Positions 8,254 to 17,261 of a stretch of DNA of 64,000 nucleotides are shown here, piece by piece; the stretch's first letter is position 1; the number at the start of each line of letters is the position of its first letter. The DNA comes from Hymenobacter sp. HSC-4F20 (lineage in GTDB: Bacteria; Bacteroidota; Bacteroidia; Cytophagales; Hymenobacteraceae): NCBI RefSeq assembly GCF_019599275.1, contig NZ_JAHZTD010000002.1:1302001-1366000 (forward strand). Direction: 5' to 3'. The position numbers and the translations under genes were made by a program. The notes beneath the pieces are model-generated. The model saw nothing but the letters and a program-made list of their open reading frames with translations. It had not been told where the DNA came from and made no database searches.

Positions 8254-11200
8254 TTAGAACCCGATGTTCAGGCCGCCCATGAACACGCGCGCCTGGGGAT
8301 AAATGCCCCGGTCAACACCGCTGGCACTTACTTCCGGGTCGTAGCCGGTGTATTTGGTGAGCGTCAGCAGGTTCTGGGCCGTCACATACACGCGCAGCTG
8401 GCTGGCCGAAATGCGGCTCATCACAGTTTTGGGTAAGGTGTAGCCGAACGTCAGGTTTTTCAGGCGCACGTAGGAGCCGTCTTCAATAAAGTGGGTGGAT
8501 ACCCGCAGGTTGTTGTTCGGGTCACCGCTGATAGCGCGCGGCACATCGTTGCTGGTGCCGGGGCCTGTCCAGCGGTTCAGCACGCGGGTAGTACCGTTAG
8601 TGGTGCCGTAGAGGGCGCTTTCCGTGATATAACGGTTGAGGTTATACACGTCGTTGCCCTGTACCCCCTGAATGAAGAAACTCAGGTCGAAGTTCTTAAA
8701 GTTCAGGTTGTTGGTCAGACCAAACGAGAAATTCGGGTTCGGATTGCCGATGAACGTGCGGTCTGCGTCGGTAATTACGTTGTCGCCGTTCAGGTCGCGG
8801 TAGCGGATGTCGCCGGGCGCCGTGCCGGGCTGCTGCGTGGGGGCAGCGGCTACCTCGTCTACCGTCTGGAACAAGCCATCGGCCACCCAGCCGTAGAACG
8901 AGCCGAAGGCCTGGTTCACATCGTAGCGCACTACGCTGGTGCCGCTGAGCGTGTTGGGTCCGTTGTAGGGCACCCCGGCCCCGAGGGACTCCAGCTTGGT
9001 TTTGAAGGCCGACACGTTCAGGGTAGTCGTCCAGTTCAGCCCGCCGTCGGTACCCGTGAAGTTGTGCGAGGTCAGGCCCACGTCGATACCCCGGTTGTAA
9101 GCCGAAGCTGCGTTGGCGTTTACCGACTCATAGGTACCCGACACCAGGGACGGGGGCACGCCGGCAATCAGGTTGGGCGAGTTCCGGTTGTAGAGGTCAA
9201 TGGTGGCCTCGAACCGGTTATCCAGGAAGCCCAGGTCGATACCGAGGTTAGCCTGGTCGTTGTACTCCCAGCGCAGGTTGGGGTTAGCCAAACGGGTAGG
9301 TGCGCCCCCCGTGTTGATGGCTCCATCCGGTCCGAAGGGGTAGGTAATACCGAAGTTAATGGAGTACAGATAGGCAAAGCGGCCGGCGTTCAGCTCGTTA
9401 CCCACGCGGCCGTAGCCCACGCGCAGCTTCAGGTTGCTGATCACGCTGTTGCCCTTCAGGAAATCTTCCTCGGAAATGCGCCAGCCGGCCGAAGCCCCAG
9501 GGAAGAAGCCGAACTTCTCGCCCGGCTGGAAGCGGGAGGAACCGTCGTAACGGGCTACGGCCTGGAAGATGTACTTGCCGGCAAACTCGTAGTTGAGGCG
9601 GCCAAAGTAGCTGGCCAGCCGCCGCGGGGGGTCAATGGTGCCGCCGTTGTTGAGCTGCGAGTTAATGGGGCCGGCACCGATAGTCTGCAAGTCGTTGCGC
9701 AGGTAGAGCGAGCGGTAGGCCTGTACGTTGCTGAAGTTAAACTCCTGCGCCGACTGACCCAGCAGCAAGGTTACCTGGTGCTTATCGGCGAACAGGTGGT
9801 CGTAAGTAGCCGTGTTTTCAATCAGGTAGCTGGGCGCGTAGCTGGAGGTAGCCGTGGCCCCAGCCGTGATGTAGCGCTGAGTGTAGCCGGGCAGCTCCGG
9901 ACCCCGGGGCGCAAAGCTGTTGAAGTTGTCGAAAATCAGGTCGGCGCCCACGTTGGTGCGGAAGCGCAGGCCTTTCAGGGGCTCCAGCTCGGCGAAGAAA
10001 GTAGTAATAGCCCGGTTACGGGTGAACTTTTGGTTTACCCGCTGGGAGGTAGCCAGGGGGTTTTCCTCGGTGAAGTTGTCGGAGGCGCTGTTGGGCTGGT
10101 ACCAGTAGCCATCGGGGCGGTAGGCCTGCACGGTGGGCGGAATGCGCAGCAACTGTTGCACGGCTCCGTATTCACCGTCGTTGCTGGTTACCTGCCGGTC
10201 GCCCAGGTGGGTCAGGGAGATGCTGTTGCCCAGCTTCAGCATGCGGCCCACCTGCACATCGCCGTTGGCCCGCAGCGTGAAGCGCTCGAAGTTGGTGCCC
10301 AGAATGATACCGTCCTGCTGGAAGTAGCTGCCCGACAATGCGTAGCGGGCTTTTTCGCTACCCCCGGTGGCGGACAGAGAGTAGTTCTGAATGGTGGCCC
10401 GGCGGAACAGCAGGTCCTGCCAGTCGGTGCCTTCACCCAGGGCCGAAGGGTTGCGCAGCTTGTCCAGGGCAATAGGCTTGCCAGCGGCCAGCAACGATTC
10501 GTTGTTGATAGTAGCGTACTCTTCGGCGTTGAGCAGGTCCAGCTTACGGGCTACCGTCTGAATACCGCGGTAGGCGTCCAGGTTCACGCTCGTCTTGCCG
10601 GCTTTGCCGCGCTTGGTGGTAATAATTACTACCCCGTTGGCGGCGCGCACCCCGTAGATAGCCGTAGCCGAAGCGTCCTTCAGCACGTCAATGGTTTCAA
10701 TGTCGTTGGGGCTGATGGCGTTTAGCTGGTTGTCGCCGCCGTCGGGCAGCGGAAATCCATCCACTACGTAGAGGGGGTTGTTGTTGCCGGCCGAGGTAAT
10801 ACCCCGTACGCGCACCGACGTACCGGCGGCCCCTCCCGGGGCGCCCCCGTTGGAGGTGATGGTCACGCCGGCCACCTTGCCTTGAATAGCCTGGGTAGCA
10901 TCTGGCACGGGCTGGCGCTGCAGTTCCTGTCCGCTCACGGAGGAAATAGCCCCCGTTACGCTGCCGCGCTCCTGGGTGCCGTAGCCTACCACTACTACCT
11001 CACTCAGGGCCCGCGCGTCTTCGGCCAGGGTTACGCTAATGGAGGTGGAAGCGCCGGTTACGGGTACCTCCTTGCGGGTAAAGCCCACGTAGCTAACAAT
11101 GAGCGTCGAGTTTTCGGGTACGTTCAGAGAAAAGCGGCCGTCGCCATCGGTAGTCGTTCCGATGGTGGTTCCCTTTACAATAACAGTTACGCCAGGCAGC

Positions 11201-11385
11201 GGGTCGCCATTGCTCTGAGTTACGCGCCCCGATACGGGGACATCGGCCTGCACGGACCGGTGGGCACCGGGCGTGGGCAGCCCATCGGCAGGGGCTGCCG
11301 CTAGGGAGGGAAGAGCAGGCAGGCCGCAAGCTGCCAGCCACAAAGCCCGGCGCAGCAGCGCCTGAGGGTAGAGGTGTTGGTTCAT
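8254..11385 (-). CDS. susC: SusC/RagA family TonB-linked outer-membrane transporter
   Basis: The protein has 1043 residues from the chosen ATG at 11385, which gives a standard signal peptide (MNQHLYPQALLRRALW...). A longer frame to 11421 adds only 12 residues. Next come a carboxypeptidase-regulatory-like domain (VSGRVTQSNGDPLPGVTVIV), the TonB-box-like LSEVVVVGYGTQ, a plug domain with VRVRGITSAGNNNPLYVVDG and DVLKDASATAIYGVRAANGV, and the long beta-barrel ending in VFMGGLNIGF. It imports oligosaccharides using TonB energy, together with the SusD protein encoded next. It is the first gene of its operon. The promoter is about 340 bases upstream (11724-11755), with a conserved site further up. 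Confidence 0.96.
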   Translation of the reverse strand: MNQHLYPQALLRRALWLAACGLPALPSLAAAPADGLPTPGAHRSVQADVPVSGRVTQSNGDPLPGVTVIVKGTTIGTTTDGDGRFSLNVPENSTLIVSYVGFTRKEVPVTGASTSISVTLAEDARALSEVVVVGYGTQERGSVTGAISSVSGQELQRQPVPDATQAIQGKVAGVTITSNGGAPGGAAGTSVRVRGITSAGNNNPLYVVDGFPLPDGGDNQLNAISPNDIETIDVLKDASATAIYGVRAANGVVIITTKRGKAGKTSVNLDAYRGIQTVARKLDLLNAEEYATINNESLLAAGKPIALDKLRNPSALGEGTDWQDLLFRRATIQNYSLSATGGSEKARYALSGSYFQQDGIILGTNFERFTLRANGDVQVGRMLKLGNSISLTHLGDRQVTSNDGEYGAVQQLLRIPPTVQAYRPDGYWYQPNSASDNFTEENPLATSQRVNQKFTRNRAITTFFAELEPLKGLRFRTNVGADLIFDNFNSFAPRGPELPGYTQRYITAGATATSSYAPSYLIENTATYDHLFADKHQVTLLLGQSAQEFNFSNVQAYRSLYLRNDLQTIGAGPINSQLNNGGTIDPPRRLASYFGRLNYEFAGKYIFQAVARYDGSSRFQPGEKFGFFPGASAGWRISEEDFLKGNSVISNLKLRVGYGRVGNELNAGRFAYLYSINFGITYPFGPDGAINTGGAPTRLANPNLRWEYNDQANLGIDLGFLDNRFEATIDLYNRNSPNLIAGVPPSLVSGTYESVNANAASAYNRGIDVGLTSHNFTGTDGGLNWTTTLNVSAFKTKLESLGAGVPYNGPNTLSGTSVVRYDVNQAFGSFYGWVADGLFQTVDEVAAAPTQQPGTAPGDIRYRDLNGDNVITDADRTFIGNPNPNFSFGLTNNLNFKNFDLSFFIQGVQGNDVYNLNRYITESALYGTTNGTTRVLNRWTGPGTSNDVPRAISGDPNNNLRVSTHFIEDGSYVRLKNLTFGYTLPKTVMSRISASQLRVYVTAQNLLTLTKYTGYDPEVSASGVDRGIYPQARVFMGGLNIGF

Positions 11386-11723
11386 TGATGTGTGGGAATT
11401 GTGGGAAATAATAGTAGGCAAGCACTCGTGCGGTGCTACCAGCTTGTGGGAAGGCTGGCTACCTGAAACTCTCGGAAAGGAAGAAGTAAACTAAGTCACT
11501 CCCGCAGAGGGGAAGTTGGCGCAGACCAGCAATAGGTCACGAGAGGCGTTAGGCGCCGGGCGCTAAAGGGCTCAGGCTGGCTGGTCGGACGGAGAGTTGC
11601 CAGGGGCTACCTGGGCAGTAAGCTGACCAGAGGCGAAGACAATGTAGCCGACAGGCAACTAAGTAGCCTGATTAGAGTCAGTGGAATGGGGGAGTAGGTG
11701 GGTCATGGGGCGGGGGGAATGCC

Positions 11724-11755
11724 CAAATATATCCGACCGTGTTTCGGAAAAGCAA
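11724..11755 (-). promoter_or_regulatory. susCD operon promoter (TTG - 21 bases - TATATTTG)
   Basis: Read on the minus strand, TTG (11753-11755) is followed after 21 bases by TATATTTG (11724-11731), matching the Bacteroidota -33/-7 pattern. The promoter of the GH5 operon at 16954-16985 has the identical -7 sequence and identical spacing. Confidence 0.7.
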
Positions 11756-11814
11756 TAGTAAAAATGCCTCTACAAAGCCAAAACAAGGCTTTTTGACTTA
11801 CTACACAACTATAT

Positions 11815-11840
11815 TATACGCTTACTACACACGCGGAAAA
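11815..11840 (-). promoter_or_regulatory. Conserved upstream site, copy A (susCD operon)
   Basis: The plus strand reads TATACG, CTTACT, A, CACACGCG, then GAAAA. It matches 19 of 21 positions of the site at 17047-17067 in front of the GH5 operon. It lies 83 bases upstream of the -7 element, where an activator would bind. The half-site CTTACTACACA (11821-11831) is repeated exactly at 11797-11807, 24 bases away, as in direct-repeat operators. Confidence 0.6.
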
Positions 11841-12136
11841 GCTTCTTTGTGCCTTGTAGAAGCTGGTACAAGGGTTTAGTCAGCGGGAGTACAACACGTA
11901 AAAAACAATAGAAAAAATGTCCCGTGGTCTCAACTTTTTTTACAATTCTCAGCTAGTAAGTGTTGACTTACCTACCTAAGACAGAACACAGGCGGGAAGC
12001 CTACTATATATTAATAGAACTACTTTTATTGGATAATATGCAATTGGCTAGCAACACTTGGTATAGGTAGCAGGATGCATTTCCGGAGCTCTCATCATGT
12101 AAGGGTTCCACTTTTATCCGTGTGCTATAGCTCTGC

Positions 12137-12200
12137 TCTTTACCCACCAGCCAAAAAAGCGAAGGCGTAGGCCTGCGTTGACTTGGCTGGTGGGTAGAGG
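12137..12200 (-). terminator. Terminator after the 7TM-zinc-ribbon gene
   Basis: TACCCACCAGCCAA (12141-12154) and TTGGCTGGTGGGTA (12183-12196) pair perfectly over 14 bases. On the minus strand a TTTTTT tract lies just inside the second arm. The stem starts 16 bases after the stop of the minus-strand gene. Confidence 0.65.
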
Positions 12201-12212
12201 TGCTGCCAAAAA

Positions 12213-14216
12213 TCAGACCCGGGCTGCTTCTTCCGTAGCAGCGGGCTCTTCGGCTTCCGTGCCGGTGGCATCAAGCAGCACGTGGGTCCAGCCTTCGTTC
12301 TCATCGAAGTCCGGAGCTTGCCGGCGCCGACGCATGGCCTCCAGCACTTTCTGGCTAAAGCTCCAGCACGTACCCTGTCGCAAATCCAAGACCCGGGAAA
12401 GCTCCTGCGAGGAGTAGTTCCCCTTATGGGTATAAATCAGGAATACAGCGTAAAAGGCTTTGATAATGGAAAACTTGCACTTCTGCAGCAGCGTGTACGC
12501 CGTCGCCGACTCTACGTAGCGGCACTTGGTACACCGTCGGGAGTGAGGTTCACGACCGTCGCAGTACTTCTCGTGGCCGCACTTGCGGCACTGGTAGCCA
12601 TCGGCCCACTTCAGGTTGGCCAGGTATACCAAGCAAGCATCTTTATCGGGGTAGATCTGGCTGAACTCGCCGAAGTTCACCTCCTTAGATAATACTCGGG
12701 CTGTTTTAGCTTCTTGCAAGTCGCGCTGCAGATCAGCGTTGAGCTTTTCAATAGCCGCCGACTGAAGGGCCAGCAGGCCGTTAGCCTGTAGCAGCTCTCG
12801 GTTCTGGGCCGCAATGGTGTCGCTCTGCTGGCGCAGCTCATTGGTGCGTTGGGCAACCAGGTCTTCCAGCTCGGAGTTCAGCTGGTCTTTCAGCTCTTGG
12901 TTGCGCTGCAGCTGTTCTACCAGCTGTTCCTGCACCTGGTGCTTTTTGCGCAGCTGCTTTACCAGTTTGTCCTGCGCCCGGATGGTAGCGTCCTTGATGC
13001 CTTTAATCTTTTCGCCCAGGGCATAGGACAGTACTACTACCTCAATCACGAAGGCCACATTCATGCTGTACACAGTAGCCGTGTTAGTGAACGTGTTGAT
13101 ACCCAGCTTGCGCAGGATCAGGAAGCCCACGCTAATGGCAACCAGGGCGTGGGCCAGCAGAAAGAACCGGGCAGTACGCTGCCCCCGCTGCCATACCCGG
13201 TAGGCGGCGTAGTAAATCATGCCGTAGGGCAGCAGGTAAAACCAGAAGCTCCAGCCAGAATTTAGCCACACAGCATCAATCAGCAGGCCCACCACACTTA
13301 GCAGCACCACTGCCCGAATCCAGGGGTCGTAGGTGGGCAGGCGCTGGGGCGTGTCGAGGAACTGGCGGGCGTAGTAGCTGAAGGTGAGCAGCAGCAGAAC
13401 AGGGGACCCGGCAGCAATCAGCTGATTCAGAGCCGGGTAATCGGGCCAGATGTACTGAAAGCCCAACCCGTCTTCCGACATAAATACCAAGCTGCAGCTC
13501 AGCACGTACAGCACGTAGCGCAGGTATGTTTGCTCCCCGATGAAGAGGTAGAGGCACAGGTTGTACACAACCATAATCAGCAGCACGCCATAAAAGGCAC
13601 CCAGCAGGCCGTACTCGTTCTGGAAGTGCACGGCCAGGGGCTGCTCGGTGCGTAGCCGGCTGAGAAAGGTAGTTTTGGAAGTTGAGGTCAGGCGTAGGTA
13701 ATAGGTCTGGGTCTGATCGGGTTGGAGGGGTAGCCGGAACAGAAAGTTCTTGTAGGGAAACTTGCGCGTAGTGAGCGGAAAGTCGGACCCGGTCAGGATG
13801 GGAGCGGCTCCATCGTCGGGAAAGAACTGTACCCCATTCAAGTGGGAATCAAACATTTCCAGGTACCAATGCTGGCGTAGCGGTCCGCGCGCCTGCACCA
13901 CCAGCCGCAGCCAGTAGGCCGAGCCGGGGTGGTCCATGGTAGTGGGAATAGTGTTACCCGGCTGAAATTGCTTGGCCCAGGCCGGCTGGCGCACATCGGT
14001 GAGCGTGAGCCGGCCAGAAGGATCTTCCAGCACGCTGTAGAGGGTAGGGTCAATAAACAGCTCCTCCAGGCCGGCGTGGACCCGCAGCGTATCGGCGGGG
14101 CGCGCGCCAGCCGGGGAGCTGACCAGCAGGAGGCACAGGAGCAGTGGGATGCTCAGCGTCAGGAAAGGAAACCAGATAGCCCGACGCGGTGGGAGGTGGG
14201 AATTCACGAGCTTCAT
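12213..14216 (-). CDS. 7TM-DISM receptor fused to coiled coil and transposase-type zinc ribbon
   Basis: Predicted 667 residues from the ATG at 14216, which opens a clear signal peptide (MKLVNSHLPPRRAIWF, then hydrophobic). Residues about 40-190 match the extracellular 7TMR-DISMED2 ligand-sensing domain. About 205-420 form seven membrane helices of the 7TM-DISM type. About 425-530 are a long coiled coil (VKQLRKKHQVQEQLVEQLQ and on). In place of a kinase or cyclase, the C-terminus has a zinc ribbon with C543-x2-C546 and C562-x2-C565. A helical segment follows (SIIKAFYAVFLIYTHKGNYS, then SSQELSRVLDLRQGTCW) that closely resembles the N-terminal zinc ribbon and DNA-binding part of IS1595-family transposases. 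The DDE nuclease domain is absent and an acidic tail ends the protein. It is co-transcribed with GH5 (35-base gap). I infer a glucan-responsive sensor or regulator. Confidence 0.8.
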   Translation of the reverse strand: MKLVNSHLPPRRAIWFPFLTLSIPLLLCLLLVSSPAGARPADTLRVHAGLEELFIDPTLYSVLEDPSGRLTLTDVRQPAWAKQFQPGNTIPTTMDHPGSAYWLRLVVQARGPLRQHWYLEMFDSHLNGVQFFPDDGAAPILTGSDFPLTTRKFPYKNFLFRLPLQPDQTQTYYLRLTSTSKTTFLSRLRTEQPLAVHFQNEYGLLGAFYGVLLIMVVYNLCLYLFIGEQTYLRYVLYVLSCSLVFMSEDGLGFQYIWPDYPALNQLIAAGSPVLLLLTFSYYARQFLDTPQRLPTYDPWIRAVVLLSVVGLLIDAVWLNSGWSFWFYLLPYGMIYYAAYRVWQRGQRTARFFLLAHALVAISVGFLILRKLGINTFTNTATVYSMNVAFVIEVVVLSYALGEKIKGIKDATIRAQDKLVKQLRKKHQVQEQLVEQLQRNQELKDQLNSELEDLVAQRTNELRQQSDTIAAQNRELLQANGLLALQSAAIEKLNADLQRDLQEAKTARVLSKEVNFGEFSQIYPDKDACLVYLANLKWADGYQCRKCGHEKYCDGREPHSRRCTKCRYVESATAYTLLQKCKFSIIKAFYAVFLIYTHKGNYSSQELSRVLDLRQGTCWSFSQKVLEAMRRRRQAPDFDENEGWTHVLLDATGTEAEEPAATEEAARV

Positions 14217-14251
14217 GGTGGGTTCAAGGTACGAAACCCGGGGGGCTTTGC

Positions 14252-16138
14252 CTACTGGCCGCCGCTGCCGCCAGCTTCGGCCGGGGTAAAGCGCAGCCAG
14301 TCCAGCTGCCCCACGGGTTCTTCTACGATAAGGCGCAGGCTGTGCTGCCCGGCGGGTAGCACGGGCGTGCGCACCGATACGGTAGCCCAGCCCGCCCCGG
14401 GAGCCACCGTTACCGCGCCCACGTTCAGCTCGCCGAGACGCAAAACCAGGCGGCCGGGGGTGCTGCCGGGTTGCAGGCGTAGCTCGGCCGTATAGGTTCC
14501 GGGCGTGGCAATAGTTACGGTGTAGGCCAGCCACTCGCCGGCCGCTAACTTGCTTACAGCAAATCCGTTACCGGCGTCCTTGCTGGTATTGATATCGACG
14601 CCATCGTTGCGGTAGGCACCGCCTTGGTTGGTGGGCGTCAGGTCGCGGTAGTCGGTGCGGGCCGAGAAATCGTCGTGGTAGGCTACCCCGTCGCGGCCTA
14701 GGTCGTAATCGGTAGCGGCAATGGTGCCGGGGATGGTGAGAGCCACGAAAGGAGCCCGAAAATCGGCCGGCTTGGTGAGGGCCGCGGCTACGTCGCGGTT
14801 TACCTGGCAATTAACGAACTGCACGTTCCGGAGCAGGGCTGCACGGCCTTCGGGCGTCAGGATGCTGCCGTAAGGTTTCACCCGCAACAGCCCCGCCCCG
14901 GAATCTACGCGCTTGATGTTCCAGTGACACCAGCCAATGTTCTGGGCGTTAAGGGCCTGCACAGCGGCAGCAAACCACTCATTGGAATTCTCGCCGGTTT
15001 CGCCCACCCATACCGGCACCTGCCACTGGTCGCGGAAGGCTGCCAGGTTGCGCAGCAGGTTAATCTGCTGGGGGTTAGGGTCGGCGGCCTCGGGCGTGTT
15101 GGGGCACCAGTAGCGGTGGGCGTTGTATACGAGGTTGCCCTTGTCTGTGATGGCCAGCTTATCGGGCGTAAGGTTGGTATACTCATTGCCGTAGCCATTG
15201 CCCTCCAGCAGCAGTAGGTGTTGGTCGCCCTGGGCGCGCACAGCATTGATCAGGCGGGCATAGAAAGCACTCAGTTCCTGATTATCAGCCGAGAGCCCAG
15301 TAGCCGCATTCAGATTGTGGGGCTCGTTGATGAGGTCGTACATGGCAATACGCGCGTCCTGGCGGTAGCGAGCAGCCAGTTTTTCCCAAAGGCGCACTGT
15401 CAGGTCCTGGTAAATCAGACGGCCCTTGGCATCCCGGCGCTTCCACAGGTCCAGGGGCTGGAAGTTGTCGTTGATGTTGCGGTCGGTGCCCTGCCCGCCG
15501 GGAGCCGCGTGCAGGTCCAGGATGACGTACATATTGTTGGCCGCGCACCACTTCACCACGTCGTCGATAAAGCGGATGCCCTCCATCTTCTTCGGGTCGA
15601 CGAATAGTTGATTTTGGTCGTACCAACGGCTGAGTTGCTCCACGTAGGCCGTTAGCTTCTGCGGGTTGCGGATAACCTCGGTGCGAGCGTGGCGCTGCTC
15701 CGGGGTCAGAAACAAATCGTAGTGAAAGGGCAAGCGCACGGCGTTAAAACCCTGCTTGGCCAGAAAGTCGATGTCGGCCTTGGTGATAAATTTTTGCCGG
15801 TATTGGTGGTAGAAGTCCTCCATCTGCGCTTCCGACATGGTGCGGAGCAGCCCCTGCTTGATTCGCCATTGGCAGTTGAGCGTATCCGTTTGCAGGATGT
15901 AGCTTTCCTGGAGCAGCCACCCACCTACGTTGTAGCCCCGCAGCACCACCTCGCGGCCTGAGGCGTCCAGCATCTTCGGTCCCGCCGCCCGAAGCATGCT
16001 CAGATTCTGGGCGGTAGCGGGCGAGCCGGCACTACCCACCACGGCCAGCAGTAGGCCCAATACTCCTAGCCGGCGGGAGCGGGACGCACTACCCGGGGTG
16101 GTGCGCTGCTTACCGGGCAGCAGAAATCGACAATTCAT
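14252..16138 (-). CDS. GH5 glycoside hydrolase with C-terminal CBM6
   Basis: The ATG at 16138 gives a 628-residue protein with an N-terminal signal peptide (RRLGVLGLLLAVVGSAGSP). Upstream in-frame sequence lies across a hairpin and was excluded. Residues about 50-440 are a GH5 (beta/alpha)8 barrel of the exo-beta-1,3-glucanase-like type, starting with LDASGREVVLRGYNVGGWLL. The acid/base is E272 in YDLINEPHN and the nucleophile is E380 in VWVGETGEN. Residues about 480-620 are a CBM6-like beta-sandwich (AATDYDLGRDGVAYHD, then GEWLAYTVTIATPGTYTAEL), which usually binds beta-glucan or xylan chains. It is the first gene of the operon with the 7TM-zinc-ribbon gene. With GH16 and SusCD it suggests beta-1,3-glucan breakdown. 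Confidence 0.9.
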   Translation of the reverse strand: MNCRFLLPGKQRTTPGSASRSRRLGVLGLLLAVVGSAGSPATAQNLSMLRAAGPKMLDASGREVVLRGYNVGGWLLQESYILQTDTLNCQWRIKQGLLRTMSEAQMEDFYHQYRQKFITKADIDFLAKQGFNAVRLPFHYDLFLTPEQRHARTEVIRNPQKLTAYVEQLSRWYDQNQLFVDPKKMEGIRFIDDVVKWCAANNMYVILDLHAAPGGQGTDRNINDNFQPLDLWKRRDAKGRLIYQDLTVRLWEKLAARYRQDARIAMYDLINEPHNLNAATGLSADNQELSAFYARLINAVRAQGDQHLLLLEGNGYGNEYTNLTPDKLAITDKGNLVYNAHRYWCPNTPEAADPNPQQINLLRNLAAFRDQWQVPVWVGETGENSNEWFAAAVQALNAQNIGWCHWNIKRVDSGAGLLRVKPYGSILTPEGRAALLRNVQFVNCQVNRDVAAALTKPADFRAPFVALTIPGTIAATDYDLGRDGVAYHDDFSARTDYRDLTPTNQGGAYRNDGVDINTSKDAGNGFAVSKLAAGEWLAYTVTIATPGTYTAELRLQPGSTPGRLVLRLGELNVGAVTVAPGAGWATVSVRTPVLPAGQHSLRLIVEEPVGQLDWLRFTPAEAGGSGGQ

Positions 16139-16186
16139 CAGCGTAAAGTGATTAGAGGAAGGAGGTTTGGGAAGGCGGAAAGGGAA

Positions 16187-16216
16187 AAAAGGGGCGGAGA
16201 TGCTCCGCCCCTTTTC
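16187..16216 (-). terminator. Terminator-like hairpin in the GH5 leader
   Basis: Arms AAAAGGGGCGGAG and CTCCGCCCCTTTT flank a 3-base loop. On the minus strand the stem runs into TTTTTT. It is oriented to stop transcription arriving from the promoter at 16954-16985, 49 bases before the GH5 ATG, so it could be an attenuator or the end of a separate leader RNA. Confidence 0.6.
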
Positions 16217-16953
16217 CGCTTTTCTCACTCAATTCTCATGCGTACTCTTTTATCCTTTGCTAAGAAGCTACATTACAGCTTAGTACAGGCCGTAAGAAGT
16301 GGATACTGGCCGTACCGCTGACCGCCCGCGTATCACTTTTGGCCACGGGCATAGGTCAATAGGGGAGTGGGGGCCATGGGGTAGAGGCAGCAAACGGCGC
16401 AGGCACTTTCGGCAGCGTAGGGGGCGCGGCCCTAGAAGAGCTTCTCCCATAGGGCAAGGCCGCACACGGGTTAGAGCCAACGTGTGCTGCTGCGGACCCT
16501 CGTGAAACGGGCGTGTAGCTACCTACGCTACTCAGGCCCTATTTCTCCGGCTTGTACCAGAAGTAGCTACAAACGCGTACGTAGCGAGCAGCAAGCGCGA
16601 GGCGAGTGTTGCTGCCAGGTAGAGGTACTGGTCGCTCTGGTGGCGGCATCCCGGGAACTTTGCACCTGGTTCATGCGGGAACGGAGGCCCTAATCTACGT
16701 AGAGCTAGGGTGGGCTGGCCTAAGTTGCCACTAAGCCGATACCAGCGTTGCTATCCTCGGCCGCTGGTCGGGGGGAGGTAGTAAAACGTTCTTCATAAAG
16801 TAAGTGGGTGTTTGGGTGGGGTAGAGCACAAGCCGGTTGCTACCTGGGGCAGAAGTAACTCGGTAAAAAGCAGGCGGGGGAGTGCGCGGGTAGGCTACTG
16901 CTGAGGGCGGCCGGAATAGCGGCGGAACGGGAGCCAGCAGGCCAGGGCACGAC
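16217..16953. other. Long untranslated leader of the GH5 operon
   Basis: About 740 bases lie between the promoter and the hairpin, with no convincing gene on either strand. One tiny minus-strand frame near 16731-16793 could encode about 20 residues (MKNVLLPPPDQRPR...), but nothing supports its translation. Composition is GC-rich and unlike the AT-rich control region above it. Confidence 0.45.
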
Positions 16954-16985
16954 CAAATATATTGGGCCATGGGCTAAAAAAACAA
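16954..16985 (-). promoter_or_regulatory. GH5 operon promoter (TTG - 21 bases - TATATTTG)
   Basis: On the minus strand, TTG (16983-16985) and TATATTTG (16954-16961) are spaced by 21 bases, exactly as in the susCD promoter. It lies about 810 bases upstream of the GH5 ATG, so the predicted leader is unusually long. Confidence 0.65.
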
Positions 16986-17046
16986 GCCGCAAAACGTTGA
17001 TTACAGGGCCGAAAGCCGTTTTTACATACCAGTGTATACAGGTGAC

Positions 17047-17070
17047 TATACACTTACTGCACACGCGAAA
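17047..17070 (-). promoter_or_regulatory. Conserved upstream site, copy B (GH5 operon)
   Basis: The plus strand reads TATACA, CTTACT, G, CACACGCG, then AAA. It is the partner of the site at 11815-11840 and lies 85 bases upstream of the -7 element, compared with 83 there. It overlaps an inverted repeat GTGTATA (17032-17038) / TATACAC (17047-17053). Confidence 0.6.
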
Positions 17071-17261
17071 AACTACCCCGTAGGCTTGTTCCGGCAGGCT
17101 TTCCACCAGCACGGACGCCTACGCAACAACTAAAAAAACAGCCGCGCCCCCGAAATATTTCTGTGGGCACCCTTTTCCTCTGCAAGCCAGGCCAAGGCAG
17201 CTAAACATTTCTTCGCCGTACTTTGTGTTGCATCGTGCGCCTCTCGCGTAATGCAGCGCCT

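Larger units (their letters stand above)
11386..12136. other. Upstream regulatory region and leader of the susCD operon
   Basis: No credible gene occurs here. From right to left it holds an inverted repeat GTAAGT-GTTG-ACTTAC at 11956-11971, the conserved upstream site at 11797-11840, and the promoter elements at 11724-11755. A 5' leader of roughly 330 bases then runs to the susC ATG. The part above 11740 is clearly AT-richer than the surrounding genes, as expected of a control region. Confidence 0.7.

Noticed and set aside
8491..10725. 744-codon plus-strand open frame opposite susC
   Set aside because: It is a shadow of the GC-rich susC gene. The product is low-complexity V/G/A/Q-rich sequence with no domain, and susC is unambiguous.
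16280..16970. Several 60-80-codon frames in the GH5 leader
   Set aside because: They occur on both strands with equal weight, lack promoters and domains, and are expected by chance in GC-rich non-coding DNA.
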